Source of the DNA: Novosphingobium sp. UBA6272
GTDB lineage: Bacteria > Pseudomonadota > Alphaproteobacteria > Sphingomonadales > Sphingomonadaceae
Assembly: GCF_002440635.1 (NCBI RefSeq)
Contig: NZ_DJUW01000003.1
Span: 50,136 to 114,135 of the forward strand
Length of the DNA stretch: 64,000 nt
Reading direction: 5' to 3'
Under the pieces are notes generated by a model. It had not been told where the DNA came from, ran no database searches, and saw only the letters and a program-made list of their open reading frames with translations. Position numbers and translations under genes: made by a program. Positions 57,706-64,000 of this stretch are shown one piece after another; positions within the stretch are counted from its first letter, which is position 1, and each line of letters opens with the position of its first letter.

Positions 57706-59577
57706 ATGGCTACGCAAACCGCCGAACCCGAAAATCTCGTCAAGAACAGTCCCGAAGCCGTAGTCGTCCGCTTTGCGGGGGACTCGGGCGATGGCATGCA
57801 GCTGACGGGTGGCCAGTTCACCCTGTCGAGCGCATTGGCGGGCAACGACTTTGCCACGTTCCCGGATTTCCCGGCCGAGATCCGCGCGCCGCAGGGCACG
57901 CTGTTCGGCGTCTCGGCGTTCCAGATCAACTTCGGCTCGACCGAGATCGACACCGCTGGCGATGCCCCGGACGTGCTGGTGGCGATGAACCCGGCGGCGC
58001 TGAAGACCAATGTCGGCGCGCTCAAGCCCGGCGGTCTGATCATCGCCGATACAGGCGAGTTCACCAAGCGCAACCTCGAAAAGGCCAAGTACGAGGTCAG
58101 CCCGATCGAGGATGGCAGCCTCGCCAAGTGGCAGGTGCTGGCCTTCGATATCTCGGCGCTGACGGTTGAGGCGGTCAAGCCGTTCGGGCTCGGCAACAAG
58201 GATGCGCTGCGCTGCAAGAACATGTGGACGCTGGGCCTGGCGTTGTGGATGTTCGACCGTGACCGGGCGCCGCTGATCGAGTGGCTCAACAACAAGTTCA
58301 AGAAGAACCCGACCCTCGCCGAGGCGAACGTGGCCGCGCTCAACGCCGGCCACGCCTATGGCGAAACCGCCGAACTCGGCGGGCAGCTGCACAAGCAGCA
58401 CATCGATGCGGTGGAGAGTGCGCCCGGGCTGTACCGGACGATCACTGGGGCCGAGGCGGTCGCGTTGGGCCTCGTCGCAGGGGCGCAACTCGCCCACTTG
58501 CCGATGTTCTTCGGCGGCTATCCGATCACCCCGGCCAGTTCGATCCTGCACTATCTGGTCGGGCTCAAGGAATTCGGCGTCACCACCTTCCAGGCCGAGG
58601 ATGAGATCGCTGCGATCGCCGCCGCGATCGGCGCATCTTACGCCGGGCATCTCGGCGTCACCTCCTCGTCGGGCCCCGGCATCGCGCTCAAGGGCGAAGC
58701 AATGGGTCTTGCCGTGATGACCGAGTTGCCCTTGGTGATCGTCAACTCGCAGCGCGGCGGGCCTTCGACGGGCCTTCCGACCAAGACCGAGCAGAGCGAC
58801 CTCTACCAGGCGGTCTATGGCCGCAACGGCGATACCCCGATCCCGGTGATCTCGGCGCGCTCGCCCAGCGACGCGTTCGATTGCGCGATCGAGGCCTGCC
58901 GGATCGCGACTCAATACATGACCCCGGTGATCCTGCTGACCGACGGCTACATCGCCAACGCGGCCGAGCCGTGGCTGGTGCCCGATCCGGCCAGCTACGC
59001 CGATTTCCCGGTCACCTTTCTGCAGGAACGCAACGGCCCCGACGGCACCCTGCTGCCCTATGCCCGCGACGAAAAGGGCGCGCGGCCGTGGATCAAGCCC
59101 GGCACCCCGGGCCTGACCCACCGGATCGGCGGGATCGAGAAAAACCCCGGCACCGGCAACCTCGATTACAGCCCGGCGGCGCACCAGGCGATGACCGACG
59201 CGCGCAAGGCCAAGGTCGATGGCGTGGCAAACAGCATCCCGGCGCAGGACGTGGCGCTGGGCAGCACCTCCGGCAAGCTTGCCGTGGTCGGCTGGGGCAG
59301 CACCTTCGGCCCGATCCATCAGGCGGTCCGCCGGGCGCGGGCCAAGGGCGTGGACGTCAGCCACATCCACGTCCGCCACATCTGGCCGCTTCCGGAAAAT
59401 CTGGGCGATTTGCTAAAGGGTTACGAGAATATCCTCGTTCCCGAAATGAACACCGGCCAGTTCAAGACCGTGCTGCGCGATCAGTATCTGGTCGATGCGA
59501 GGCCGCTCAACAAGGTGAGCGGCCAGCCGTTCACGATTGCCGAAATTGAGGAAGCGATTGAGGGGGCGTTGGGGTGA
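57706..59577 (+). CDS. korA: 2-oxoacid:acceptor oxidoreductase subunit alpha (KorA)
   Basis: A 623-residue fused gamma/alpha subunit. The N-terminal gamma-like domain (about 14-200) opens with VVRFAGDSGDGMQLTGGQF. The alpha domain follows, with FFGGYPITPASSILHYL (pyruvate/2-oxoglutarate oxidoreductase pattern) and TSSSGPGIALKGEAMGLAVMTELP. With the beta subunit it decarboxylates a 2-oxoacid (probably 2-oxoglutarate) to acyl-CoA with ferredoxin as acceptor, an alternative to the TCA 2-oxoglutarate dehydrogenase. In most genomes korB follows at once; here a palindromic element and a membrane gene lie between. Length agrees with the fused type. Confidence 0.93.
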   Translation: MATQTAEPENLVKNSPEAVVVRFAGDSGDGMQLTGGQFTLSSALAGNDFATFPDFPAEIRAPQGTLFGVSAFQINFGSTEIDTAGDAPDVLVAMNPAALKTNVGALKPGGLIIADTGEFTKRNLEKAKYEVSPIEDGSLAKWQVLAFDISALTVEAVKPFGLGNKDALRCKNMWTLGLALWMFDRDRAPLIEWLNNKFKKNPTLAEANVAALNAGHAYGETAELGGQLHKQHIDAVESAPGLYRTITGAEAVALGLVAGAQLAHLPMFFGGYPITPASSILHYLVGLKEFGVTTFQAEDEIAAIAAAIGASYAGHLGVTSSSGPGIALKGEAMGLAVMTELPLVIVNSQRGGPSTGLPTKTEQSDLYQAVYGRNGDTPIPVISARSPSDAFDCAIEACRIATQYMTPVILLTDGYIANAAEPWLVPDPASYADFPVTFLQERNGPDGTLLPYARDEKGARPWIKPGTPGLTHRIGGIEKNPGTGNLDYSPAAHQAMTDARKAKVDGVANSIPAQDVALGSTSGKLAVVGWGSTFGPIHQAVRRARAKGVDVSHIHVRHIWPLPENLGDLLKGYENILVPEMNTGQFKTVLRDQYLVDARPLNKVSGQPFTIAEIEEAIEGALG

Positions 59578-59601
59578 ATCTCCACGCCGCCTTTCCTTTC
59601 A

Positions 59602-59696
59602 ACCGTCATCCTGAACTTGTTTCAGGACCCATTTGGCCGATCAGCCCTCCGGTCTGTGCGGCACGATGGACCCTGAAACAAGTTCAGGGTGACGGG
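59602..59696. repeat. REP-like inverted repeat between korA and korB (CCTGAAACAAGTTCAGG type)
   Basis: CCGTCATCCTGAACTTGTTT (starting 59603) and ACAAGTTCAGGGTGACGG (ending 59694) are near-perfect inverted arms of about 28 bases with a 38-base spacer. The right arm also provides the GGGGAGG used as ribosome site by the next gene. Confidence 0.85.
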
Positions 59697-59704
59697 GAGG
59701 GCGG

Positions 59705-60121
59705 ATGATGGCGCGTTTCGATGAACAACCATTTGTAACATCCGAGATGTGGTGGTTCTTTTTTCGCGTCGTTGCTTGGTGCGCCGTTGCTGCAGTGGCC
59801 CAACATTTTGGTAACAGAACAGACTCATTGGTTTTTGCCGGATTATGTGGTTTTGTGATGGGCTTGTCGCTTTTCATAATTGCTTGGAACCACGAGCGAA
59901 TAGACGACGAACTTGAATCCAGCCGAAATGGCAAATTCGGTCTTTTCGCACAGTATCTTGTGGTCACCTTGCTCATTGCTGGAATGCTTTGGGTTTCCTA
60001 TCAGCAAGTTGTCGATGGCATCAGTACCTCCACAACTTTTTTCTGGGGCTACATAGCTGGATTGGGTGGTGTGGGTTTTGCATCATCACGCGGTTATCTC
60101 AAATCTAGGTCAAACACATGA
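59705..60121 (+). CDS. low-GC membrane protein inserted between korA and korB
   Basis: A 138-residue protein with four hydrophobic helices (about 16-35, 40-60, 80-100, 108-128) and a short charged loop between the second and third (NHERIDDELESSRNG). No family is recognised. GC is clearly lower than korA and korB. Its 3' end overlaps the korB start by four bases (ATGA), so it is coupled to korB translation, and its ribosome site GGGAGG comes from the palindromic element before it. It could be a cargo gene of the repeat or a new partner of the oxidoreductase. The first of two ATGs (59705, 59708) is taken. Confidence 0.6.
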   Translation: MMARFDEQPFVTSEMWWFFFRVVAWCAVAAVAQHFGNRTDSLVFAGLCGFVMGLSLFIIAWNHERIDDELESSRNGKFGLFAQYLVVTLLIAGMLWVSYQQVVDGISTSTTFFWGYIAGLGGVGFASSRGYLKSRSNT

Positions 60122-61155
60122 ACGACATGACCCCCATCCGTCACGAAACCACCCTCAAGGACTGGGAATCGGACCAGGAGGTCCGCTGGTGCCCGGGCTG
60201 CGGGGACTATGCGATCCTCAAGGCGGTGCAGCGCACCTTGCCAGAGCTGGGCGCGGATCCCGCGAACACCGTGTTCGTCAGCGGGATCGGCTGCTCCAGC
60301 CGCTTTCCCTACTACGTCGAGAGCTATGGCTTCCACACCATCCACGGCCGCGCGCCGGCGGTGGCGACGGGGATCAAGCTGGCCAATCCGCAGCTCGATA
60401 TCTGGCTGGTCACCGGCGACGGCGACGGAATGAGCATCGGCGGCAACCACACGATGCACCTGCTGCGCCGCAACCTCAATTGCCAGGTGCTGCTGTTCAA
60501 CAACGAGATCTACGGCCTGACCAAGGGCCAGTACTCGCCGACCAGCCGCCAGGGCACCACCAGTCCGACCACGCCGCTGGGCTCGGTCGACCGGCCGGCG
60601 CTGCCCTGCGCCTTCGCGCTGGGCGCTGGTGCGCGGTTCATCGCCCGCGGGTTCGACGTCTCGAAGAACCTGACCGACGTGCTCAAGGCTGCCCACGCCC
60701 ACCGCGGCGCGGCCTTTGTCGAGATCTTCCAGAACTGCATCGTCTACAACAAAGACGTGTTCGAAGACTTCGCCGCCCCCAAGGGCGCCGAGGATCGCCA
60801 GCTCTGGCTCCAGAACGGCGAGCCGATGGTCTTCGCGAAGGGAACGCAAGGAATCGCGCTCGATGCCGAGAAGCTGACGCTCAAGGTGGTCGATGTGGTC
60901 GATGGCGATTGGCAGGCGGCGGGGGTGATCGTCCACGACGTCACCAACCGCTCAATCGCGCACATGCTGGTCGAAATGCCGTTCGGGCCGTTCCCGATGG
61001 CGCTGGGCGTGATCTACGACGATCCCCGCCCGACCTACGAGGACGCGGTGCTGGGCCAGGACGCCAAGATGCGCGAAGGCAAGAACACCGACCTCGCCCG
61101 CCTGCTCGCCAAGGGCCAGACCTGGACAGTCAGCGAAGGCGGGCCGGAGTTGTAG
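60118..61155 (+). CDS. korB: 2-oxoacid:ferredoxin oxidoreductase subunit beta (KorB)
   Basis: A 345-residue thiamine-diphosphate subunit. It begins MNDMTPIRHETTLKDWESD; the CPGCGDYAILKAVQRTL motif supplies Cys residues for the Fe-S cluster, and TGDGDGMSIGGNHTMH is the TPP/Mg2+ motif (GDG...N). NNEIYGLTKGQYSPTS matches 2-oxoglutarate or pyruvate oxidoreductases. It pairs with KorA. The gene order korA - insert - korB is unusual; otherwise both subunits are intact. The stop is followed by an inverted repeat of a GxxExxY element. Confidence 0.94.
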   Translation: MNDMTPIRHETTLKDWESDQEVRWCPGCGDYAILKAVQRTLPELGADPANTVFVSGIGCSSRFPYYVESYGFHTIHGRAPAVATGIKLANPQLDIWLVTGDGDGMSIGGNHTMHLLRRNLNCQVLLFNNEIYGLTKGQYSPTSRQGTTSPTTPLGSVDRPALPCAFALGAGARFIARGFDVSKNLTDVLKAAHAHRGAAFVEIFQNCIVYNKDVFEDFAAPKGAEDRQLWLQNGEPMVFAKGTQGIALDAEKLTLKVVDVVDGDWQAAGVIVHDVTNRSIAHMLVEMPFGPFPMALGVIYDDPRPTYEDAVLGQDAKMREGKNTDLARLLAKGQTWTVSEGGPEL

Positions 61156-61183
61156 GTTCGCACGCCAAGACGCCAAGATGTTG
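61155..61183. repeat. left inverted repeat of the GxxExxY element
   Basis: GGTTCGCACGCCAAGACGCC and the following AAGATGTTG match, in reverse complement, the copy at 61586-61615. The start codon of the enclosed gene lies inside this arm. Confidence 0.85.
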
Positions 61184-61576
61184 GCCCATGACGAAATTGA
61201 CCGCCTTGCCCGCATAGCGGTGCATTGCGGTTTTGAAATTCATCGGGATTTTGGGCCGGGCATGCTTGAGTCTGCCTATGAAGCCATGATGTTTGCCAGT
61301 CTTCGCGAAGCTGGATGTTTTGTAGAACGGCAAGTTGCCGTTCCATTGATTTTCAAAGGCGCCTGAATCGAGGTTCCGTTCCAAGCGGATCTGGTCGTCG
61401 AACGCAAGCTGCTGATTGAGCTCAAATCCGTTGAGCGTCCTGCCCCGGTCCATGCCAAGCAGGTCTTGACCTATTTGCGTTTGATGAAGTTGCCACTTGG
61501 CTTGCTAATAAACTTTGGTCTGGCCAGCTATAAACTTGGCGTGCAACGCATCGCCAACGATTTTCAGGATCGATAA
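61178..61576 (+). pseudogene. GxxExxY protein gene broken by an in-frame stop
   Basis: The frame from ATG 61178 codes for the N-terminal part of a GxxExxY protein (HCGFEIHRDFGPGMLESAYE carries the G-x-x-E-x-x-Y signature as GMLESAY). At 61364-61366 it meets a TGA. The same frame continues with IEVPFQADLVVERKLLIELK, then VHAKQVLTYLRLMKLPLGLL, to a TAA at 61574-61576. The continued part is the usual second half of the family, including the E-x-K-like LIELKSVE of a PD-(D/E)xK nuclease fold. One base change (probably from CGA or TGG) explains the stop, so the gene is recently inactivated, or read through at low level. Near-identical inverted repeats of about 29 bases enclose it. Confidence 0.85.
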
Positions 61577-61585
61577 ACCAATGCG

Positions 61586-61615
61586 CAACATCTTGGCGTC
61601 TTGGCGTGCGAAACC
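61586..61615. repeat. right inverted repeat of the GxxExxY element
   Basis: CAACATCTTGGCGTCTTGGC and the following GTGCGAAACC are the reverse complement of the arm at 61155-61183, with one extra base. Together the arms frame the broken GxxExxY gene like a small mobile unit. Confidence 0.85.
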
Positions 61616-61657
61616 GTCACTTGCGCCGGACCTTCGCAACTGCCAGCGGTATGAACC

Positions 61658-62581
61658 ATGGACAACCTCACCCATTCCCTGATTGGCGCCGCACTTGGGC
61701 AGGCGGGGCTCAAGCGTAAGACCGGGCTGGCCATGCCGGCACTCATCATTGCGGCAAACCTGCCCGATATCGACGCCGGCTGCGTGGTCTACGGGATCGA
61801 GAGCCTGGCGATGCGGCGCGGGATTTCCCATGGGCCGATCGCGCTGGTACTGCTCCCTCTGCTGCTCGCGGGGGTGCTGTGGTGGTTCGATCACTGGCAG
61901 GCCGGGCGCGGCAAGCGGCCGGAGGGGCGCCTGCCGGTCGATTTCAAATGGCTGCTGGCACTGTGCTACATCGGCACGCTGAGCCATCCGCTGTTCGACT
62001 GGTTCAACAATTACGGCATTCGCCTGCTCGAGCCGTTTTCGCACCAGTGGTTCTATGGCGATACGCTTTTCATCATCGACCTGTGGATCCTGATCGCGCT
62101 GGGCATCGGCCTGTGGCGTTCGCTGCGGCGTGAGCGGGCCGGGCAGACCAACTGGGCTGCGCCTGCGCAGATCGCACTGGCGGTGATGGCCAGTTATGTC
62201 GGGATCAACATGGTGATCAGCCGCACGGCAGAGGAAACGGTGCGCCGGCTTGAGCCCGATGCCGAGATGGTGGTGGCCAATGCCGTGCCGATCGCCTTCT
62301 GGCGCCGCGACGTGCTGTGGCGCTCGGACGATGGCTTTTACGGCACGATTTCCTGCAATCTCAACGCGTGCCTGCGTTATCCCCGGGTGATCCGCAAGAC
62401 CAACTGGCCCGATCCGCGCGTGGCGGCCTGGGCCAAGGACGATCCGGCCGCGCAGGCCTTCCTGTTCTGGAGCCGTATGCCGCTGGCCCAACCCGGACCA
62501 AAGGGCATCTTGTTGAAGGACCAGCGCTTCGCCGATAGCCCGGCGCGTGACAATTTTACCTATCTCTTGAACCCGCGCTGA
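61658..62581 (+). CDS. DUF457/YdjM-family membrane-bound metal-dependent hydrolase
   Basis: A 307-residue membrane protein. It opens MDNLTHSLIGAALGQAGL, where the T-H-S-x-x-G-A motif carries the first metal His, continues with AANLPDIDAG (Asp pair) and ISHGPIALVLLPLLL (His), and LSHPLFDWFNNYG. This is the DUF457 (LexA-regulated YdjM-type) pattern, with several hydrophobic helices in the first 200 residues. The C-terminal part (about 205-307) is soluble. The catalysed reaction is not known. Its stop overlaps the photolyase start (TGATG), so the two are coupled, suggesting a DNA-damage-related setting. Confidence 0.85.
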   Translation: MDNLTHSLIGAALGQAGLKRKTGLAMPALIIAANLPDIDAGCVVYGIESLAMRRGISHGPIALVLLPLLLAGVLWWFDHWQAGRGKRPEGRLPVDFKWLLALCYIGTLSHPLFDWFNNYGIRLLEPFSHQWFYGDTLFIIDLWILIALGIGLWRSLRRERAGQTNWAAPAQIALAVMASYVGINMVISRTAEETVRRLEPDAEMVVANAVPIAFWRRDVLWRSDDGFYGTISCNLNACLRYPRVIRKTNWPDPRVAAWAKDDPAAQAFLFWSRMPLAQPGPKGILLKDQRFADSPARDNFTYLLNPR

Positions 62582-63948
62582 TGGCCCAAACCTCGATTGT
62601 CTGGCTGCGCCGCGATCTGTGGCTGGCCGACCATGCCGCGCTGGTGGCTGCCTGCGCCGCCGGGCCGGTGCTGCCGGTCTATGTCCTCGACGACGATACC
62701 GCCGCGCACCGCCGGATGGGCGGGGCGAGCCGGTGGTGGCTGCATCATTCGCTTGCGGCACTGGACGCGGCGCTGCGGGCCAAGGGCTCGCGCCTGATCC
62801 TGCGCCGGGGCAAGAGCGACGAAGTGCTTGCCGCGCTGGCGGCGGAATGTGGCGCGCGAGAAGTCCATGCGCTGCACCATTACGAGCCATGGTGGCGCAA
62901 CGCCGAGCGCGCGGTGGCGAAGCGGCTGACGCTGCACCTGCACCACGGCAATTACCTCGCGCCGCCGGGCACGGTGCTGAGCGGGGCAGGCACGCCCTAC
63001 AAGATCTACACGCCGTTCTGGCGCGCGCTGCAGGAACGCCTGCCGCCGCCGCAGCCACTGCCGGCACCCGCGCGAATTCCGGCTCCGGCGACCTGGCCGG
63101 ACAGCGACAGCCTCGATAGCTGGAACCTGCTCCCCACCAGCCCCGACTGGGCCGGGGGATTTCGTGAGGAATGGGCCCCGGGTGAGGAGGGCGCATTCGA
63201 ACGGCTGGACACGTTTCTGGCCTGCGCGCCCAAATATCAGGCGCGGCGCAATTTCCCGGCGGTCGAGGGCACTTCGCGGCTGTCGCCTCATCTAGCTTTC
63301 GGAGAGATCTCGCCCGCGACGACTTGGCACCGGACCGCCGCGCTGGGCGGATCGACCGGCACCTTTCTCGGCGAACTTGGCTGGCGTGATTATGCCCAGA
63401 ACGTGATCCTGCAATTGCCGGACTATGGCGCCCGCAACGCCAAGGCAGAATTTGACCAGCTGGCCTGGCGCGAAGGGCCAGAGGCTGAGGCCGACCTTGC
63501 CGCTTGGCAGCAGGGCCGCACCGGCTATCCGATCGTCGATGCCGGAATGCGCCAGCTGTGGCACAGCGGCTGGATGCACAACCGGGTCCGGATGATCGCC
63601 GCGAGCTTTCTGATCAAGCACCTGCTGATCGACTGGCGGCGCGGCGAGCAATGGTTCTGGGATACGCTGCTGGATGCCGACTACGGCCAGAACGCGGTCA
63701 ACTGGCAGTGGAGTGCGGGGACCGGGGTGGACGCCAACATGTTCGTCCGGATCATGGCGCCGCTTGGCCAATCAGACAAGTTCGATGCGGCCGAATATAT
63801 CCGCCGCTGGGTGCCCGAACTGGCGCACCTGCCCGAGGCCGCGATCCACGATCCGCCGCTGCCGGTGCGGGGCTATCCGCGCAAGCTGATCGAGCATGCC
63901 GAGGGCCGCGCGCGCGCGCTGGCGGCCTGGCAGGCACTCAAAGGCTGA
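62581..63948 (+). CDS. phrB: deoxyribodipyrimidine photolyase
   Basis: A 455-residue light-driven repair enzyme. It begins MAQTSIVWLRRDLWLADHAA, the photolyase alpha/beta domain binding the antenna chromophore. The FAD-binding helical domain (about 200-450) shows LSPHLAFGEISP, GWRDYAQNVILQLP and TGYPIVDAGMRQLWHSGWMHNRVRM, followed by FLIKHLLIDWRRGEQWFWDTLLDADYGQNAVNWQW, a hallmark stretch that includes Trp residues of the electron-transfer chain. It splits cyclobutane pyrimidine dimers with FADH-. ATG overlaps the upstream stop. Fits a sunlight-exposed organism. Confidence 0.95.
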   Translation: MAQTSIVWLRRDLWLADHAALVAACAAGPVLPVYVLDDDTAAHRRMGGASRWWLHHSLAALDAALRAKGSRLILRRGKSDEVLAALAAECGAREVHALHHYEPWWRNAERAVAKRLTLHLHHGNYLAPPGTVLSGAGTPYKIYTPFWRALQERLPPPQPLPAPARIPAPATWPDSDSLDSWNLLPTSPDWAGGFREEWAPGEEGAFERLDTFLACAPKYQARRNFPAVEGTSRLSPHLAFGEISPATTWHRTAALGGSTGTFLGELGWRDYAQNVILQLPDYGARNAKAEFDQLAWREGPEAEADLAAWQQGRTGYPIVDAGMRQLWHSGWMHNRVRMIAASFLIKHLLIDWRRGEQWFWDTLLDADYGQNAVNWQWSAGTGVDANMFVRIMAPLGQSDKFDAAEYIRRWVPELAHLPEAAIHDPPLPVRGYPRKLIEHAEGRARALAAWQALKG

Positions 63949-63960
63949 AGGGGAGGGGCG

Positions 63961-64000
63961 TGGTGCCCGGAGGCGGATTCGAACCACCGACACGCGGATT
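63961..64000 (-). tRNA. tRNA-Phe (3' part; 5' part outside window)
   Basis: On the minus strand, the last 40 bases read AATCCGCGTGTCGGTGG then TTCGAATCCGCCTCCGGGCA and end in CCA. The T-arm GGTGG-TTCGAAT-CCGCC, acceptor strand TCCGGGC, discriminator A and an encoded CCA are present. The anticodon-stem remnant and GTGTC variable loop fit bacterial tRNA-Phe. The anticodon itself lies beyond the window edge. Confidence 0.85.

Noticed and set aside
57517..59379. A 620-residue minus-strand open frame
   Set aside because: It is the shadow of korA; no domain pattern is visible.

Overview
The window is high-GC DNA (mostly mid-60s % by eye) from an alphaproteobacterium, most likely a sphingomonad (Sphingomonadaceae/Erythrobacteraceae). 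I base this on the mix of genes (sdhCDA, 2-oxoacid:acceptor oxidoreductase korA/korB, GuaB, RsmB-like, RppH, BamD, a subclass B3 metallo-beta-lactamase next to prmA, a GxxExxY gene, GMC oxidoreductase), on the tRNA-Phe sequence at the right edge, and on several families of palindromic intergenic repeats typical of this group. There are about 52 intact protein genes, three broken ones, one partial tRNA and no CRISPR array.

Layout. 1-474: tail of an Ala/Lys-rich protein and a small unknown gene. 638-2913: a low-GC three-gene operon of two class III nucleotidyl cyclases and a small membrane protein that I read as a Pycsar-type (cyclic pyrimidine) anti-phage system with a PycTM-like effector. 2991-7711: a decayed HTH gene carrying a palindromic repeat, a GGDEF diguanylate cyclase, a bacterial lipoxygenase with all metal ligands, and a secreted protein. 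8174-13154: an RHS polymorphic-toxin locus with an AT-rich overlapping putative immunity gene and a transposase (RAYT) stump. 13243-21684: core genes (bamD, CPBP protease, Rrf2 regulator, recN, ligA) plus secreted proteins and a Flp-like pilin; ligA carries an in-frame palindromic insertion. 21696-30180: EamA exporter, two tandem paralogous RTX proteins, then prmA, a B3 beta-lactamase and an SDR as one operon.

30334-34103: sdhC-sdhD-sdhA followed not by sdhB but by a low-GC membrane gene and a repeat. 34150-38904: secreted protein, GMC oxidoreductase, and a DUF2269/saccharopine-dehydrogenase-like/DCC operon. 39131-44521: a 1796-residue secreted RTX nuclease sharing its C-terminal export module with the two RTX proteins at 22689-27512. 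44541-48056: BlaI/BlaR1-like regulator pair with operator, and a serine hydrolase. 48061-57520: hydroxy-acid oxidase, zinc protease, hydroxybutyrate dehydrogenase-like SDR, M28 peptidase, guaB, RNA methyltransferase, TPR protein, rppH, HSL-type hydrolase. 57706-61155: korA and korB, separated by a palindromic element and a low-GC membrane gene. 61155-61615: a GxxExxY gene broken by a stop and enclosed by inverted repeats. 61658-64000: DUF457 membrane hydrolase, photolyase and partial tRNA-Phe.

The main theme is a stable core chromosome interrupted by small accessory insertions: the Pycsar-like operon, the RHS toxin tip and immunity gene, low-GC membrane genes placed inside metabolic operons, and at least five kinds of palindromic repeat, one of them inside the essential ligase gene.
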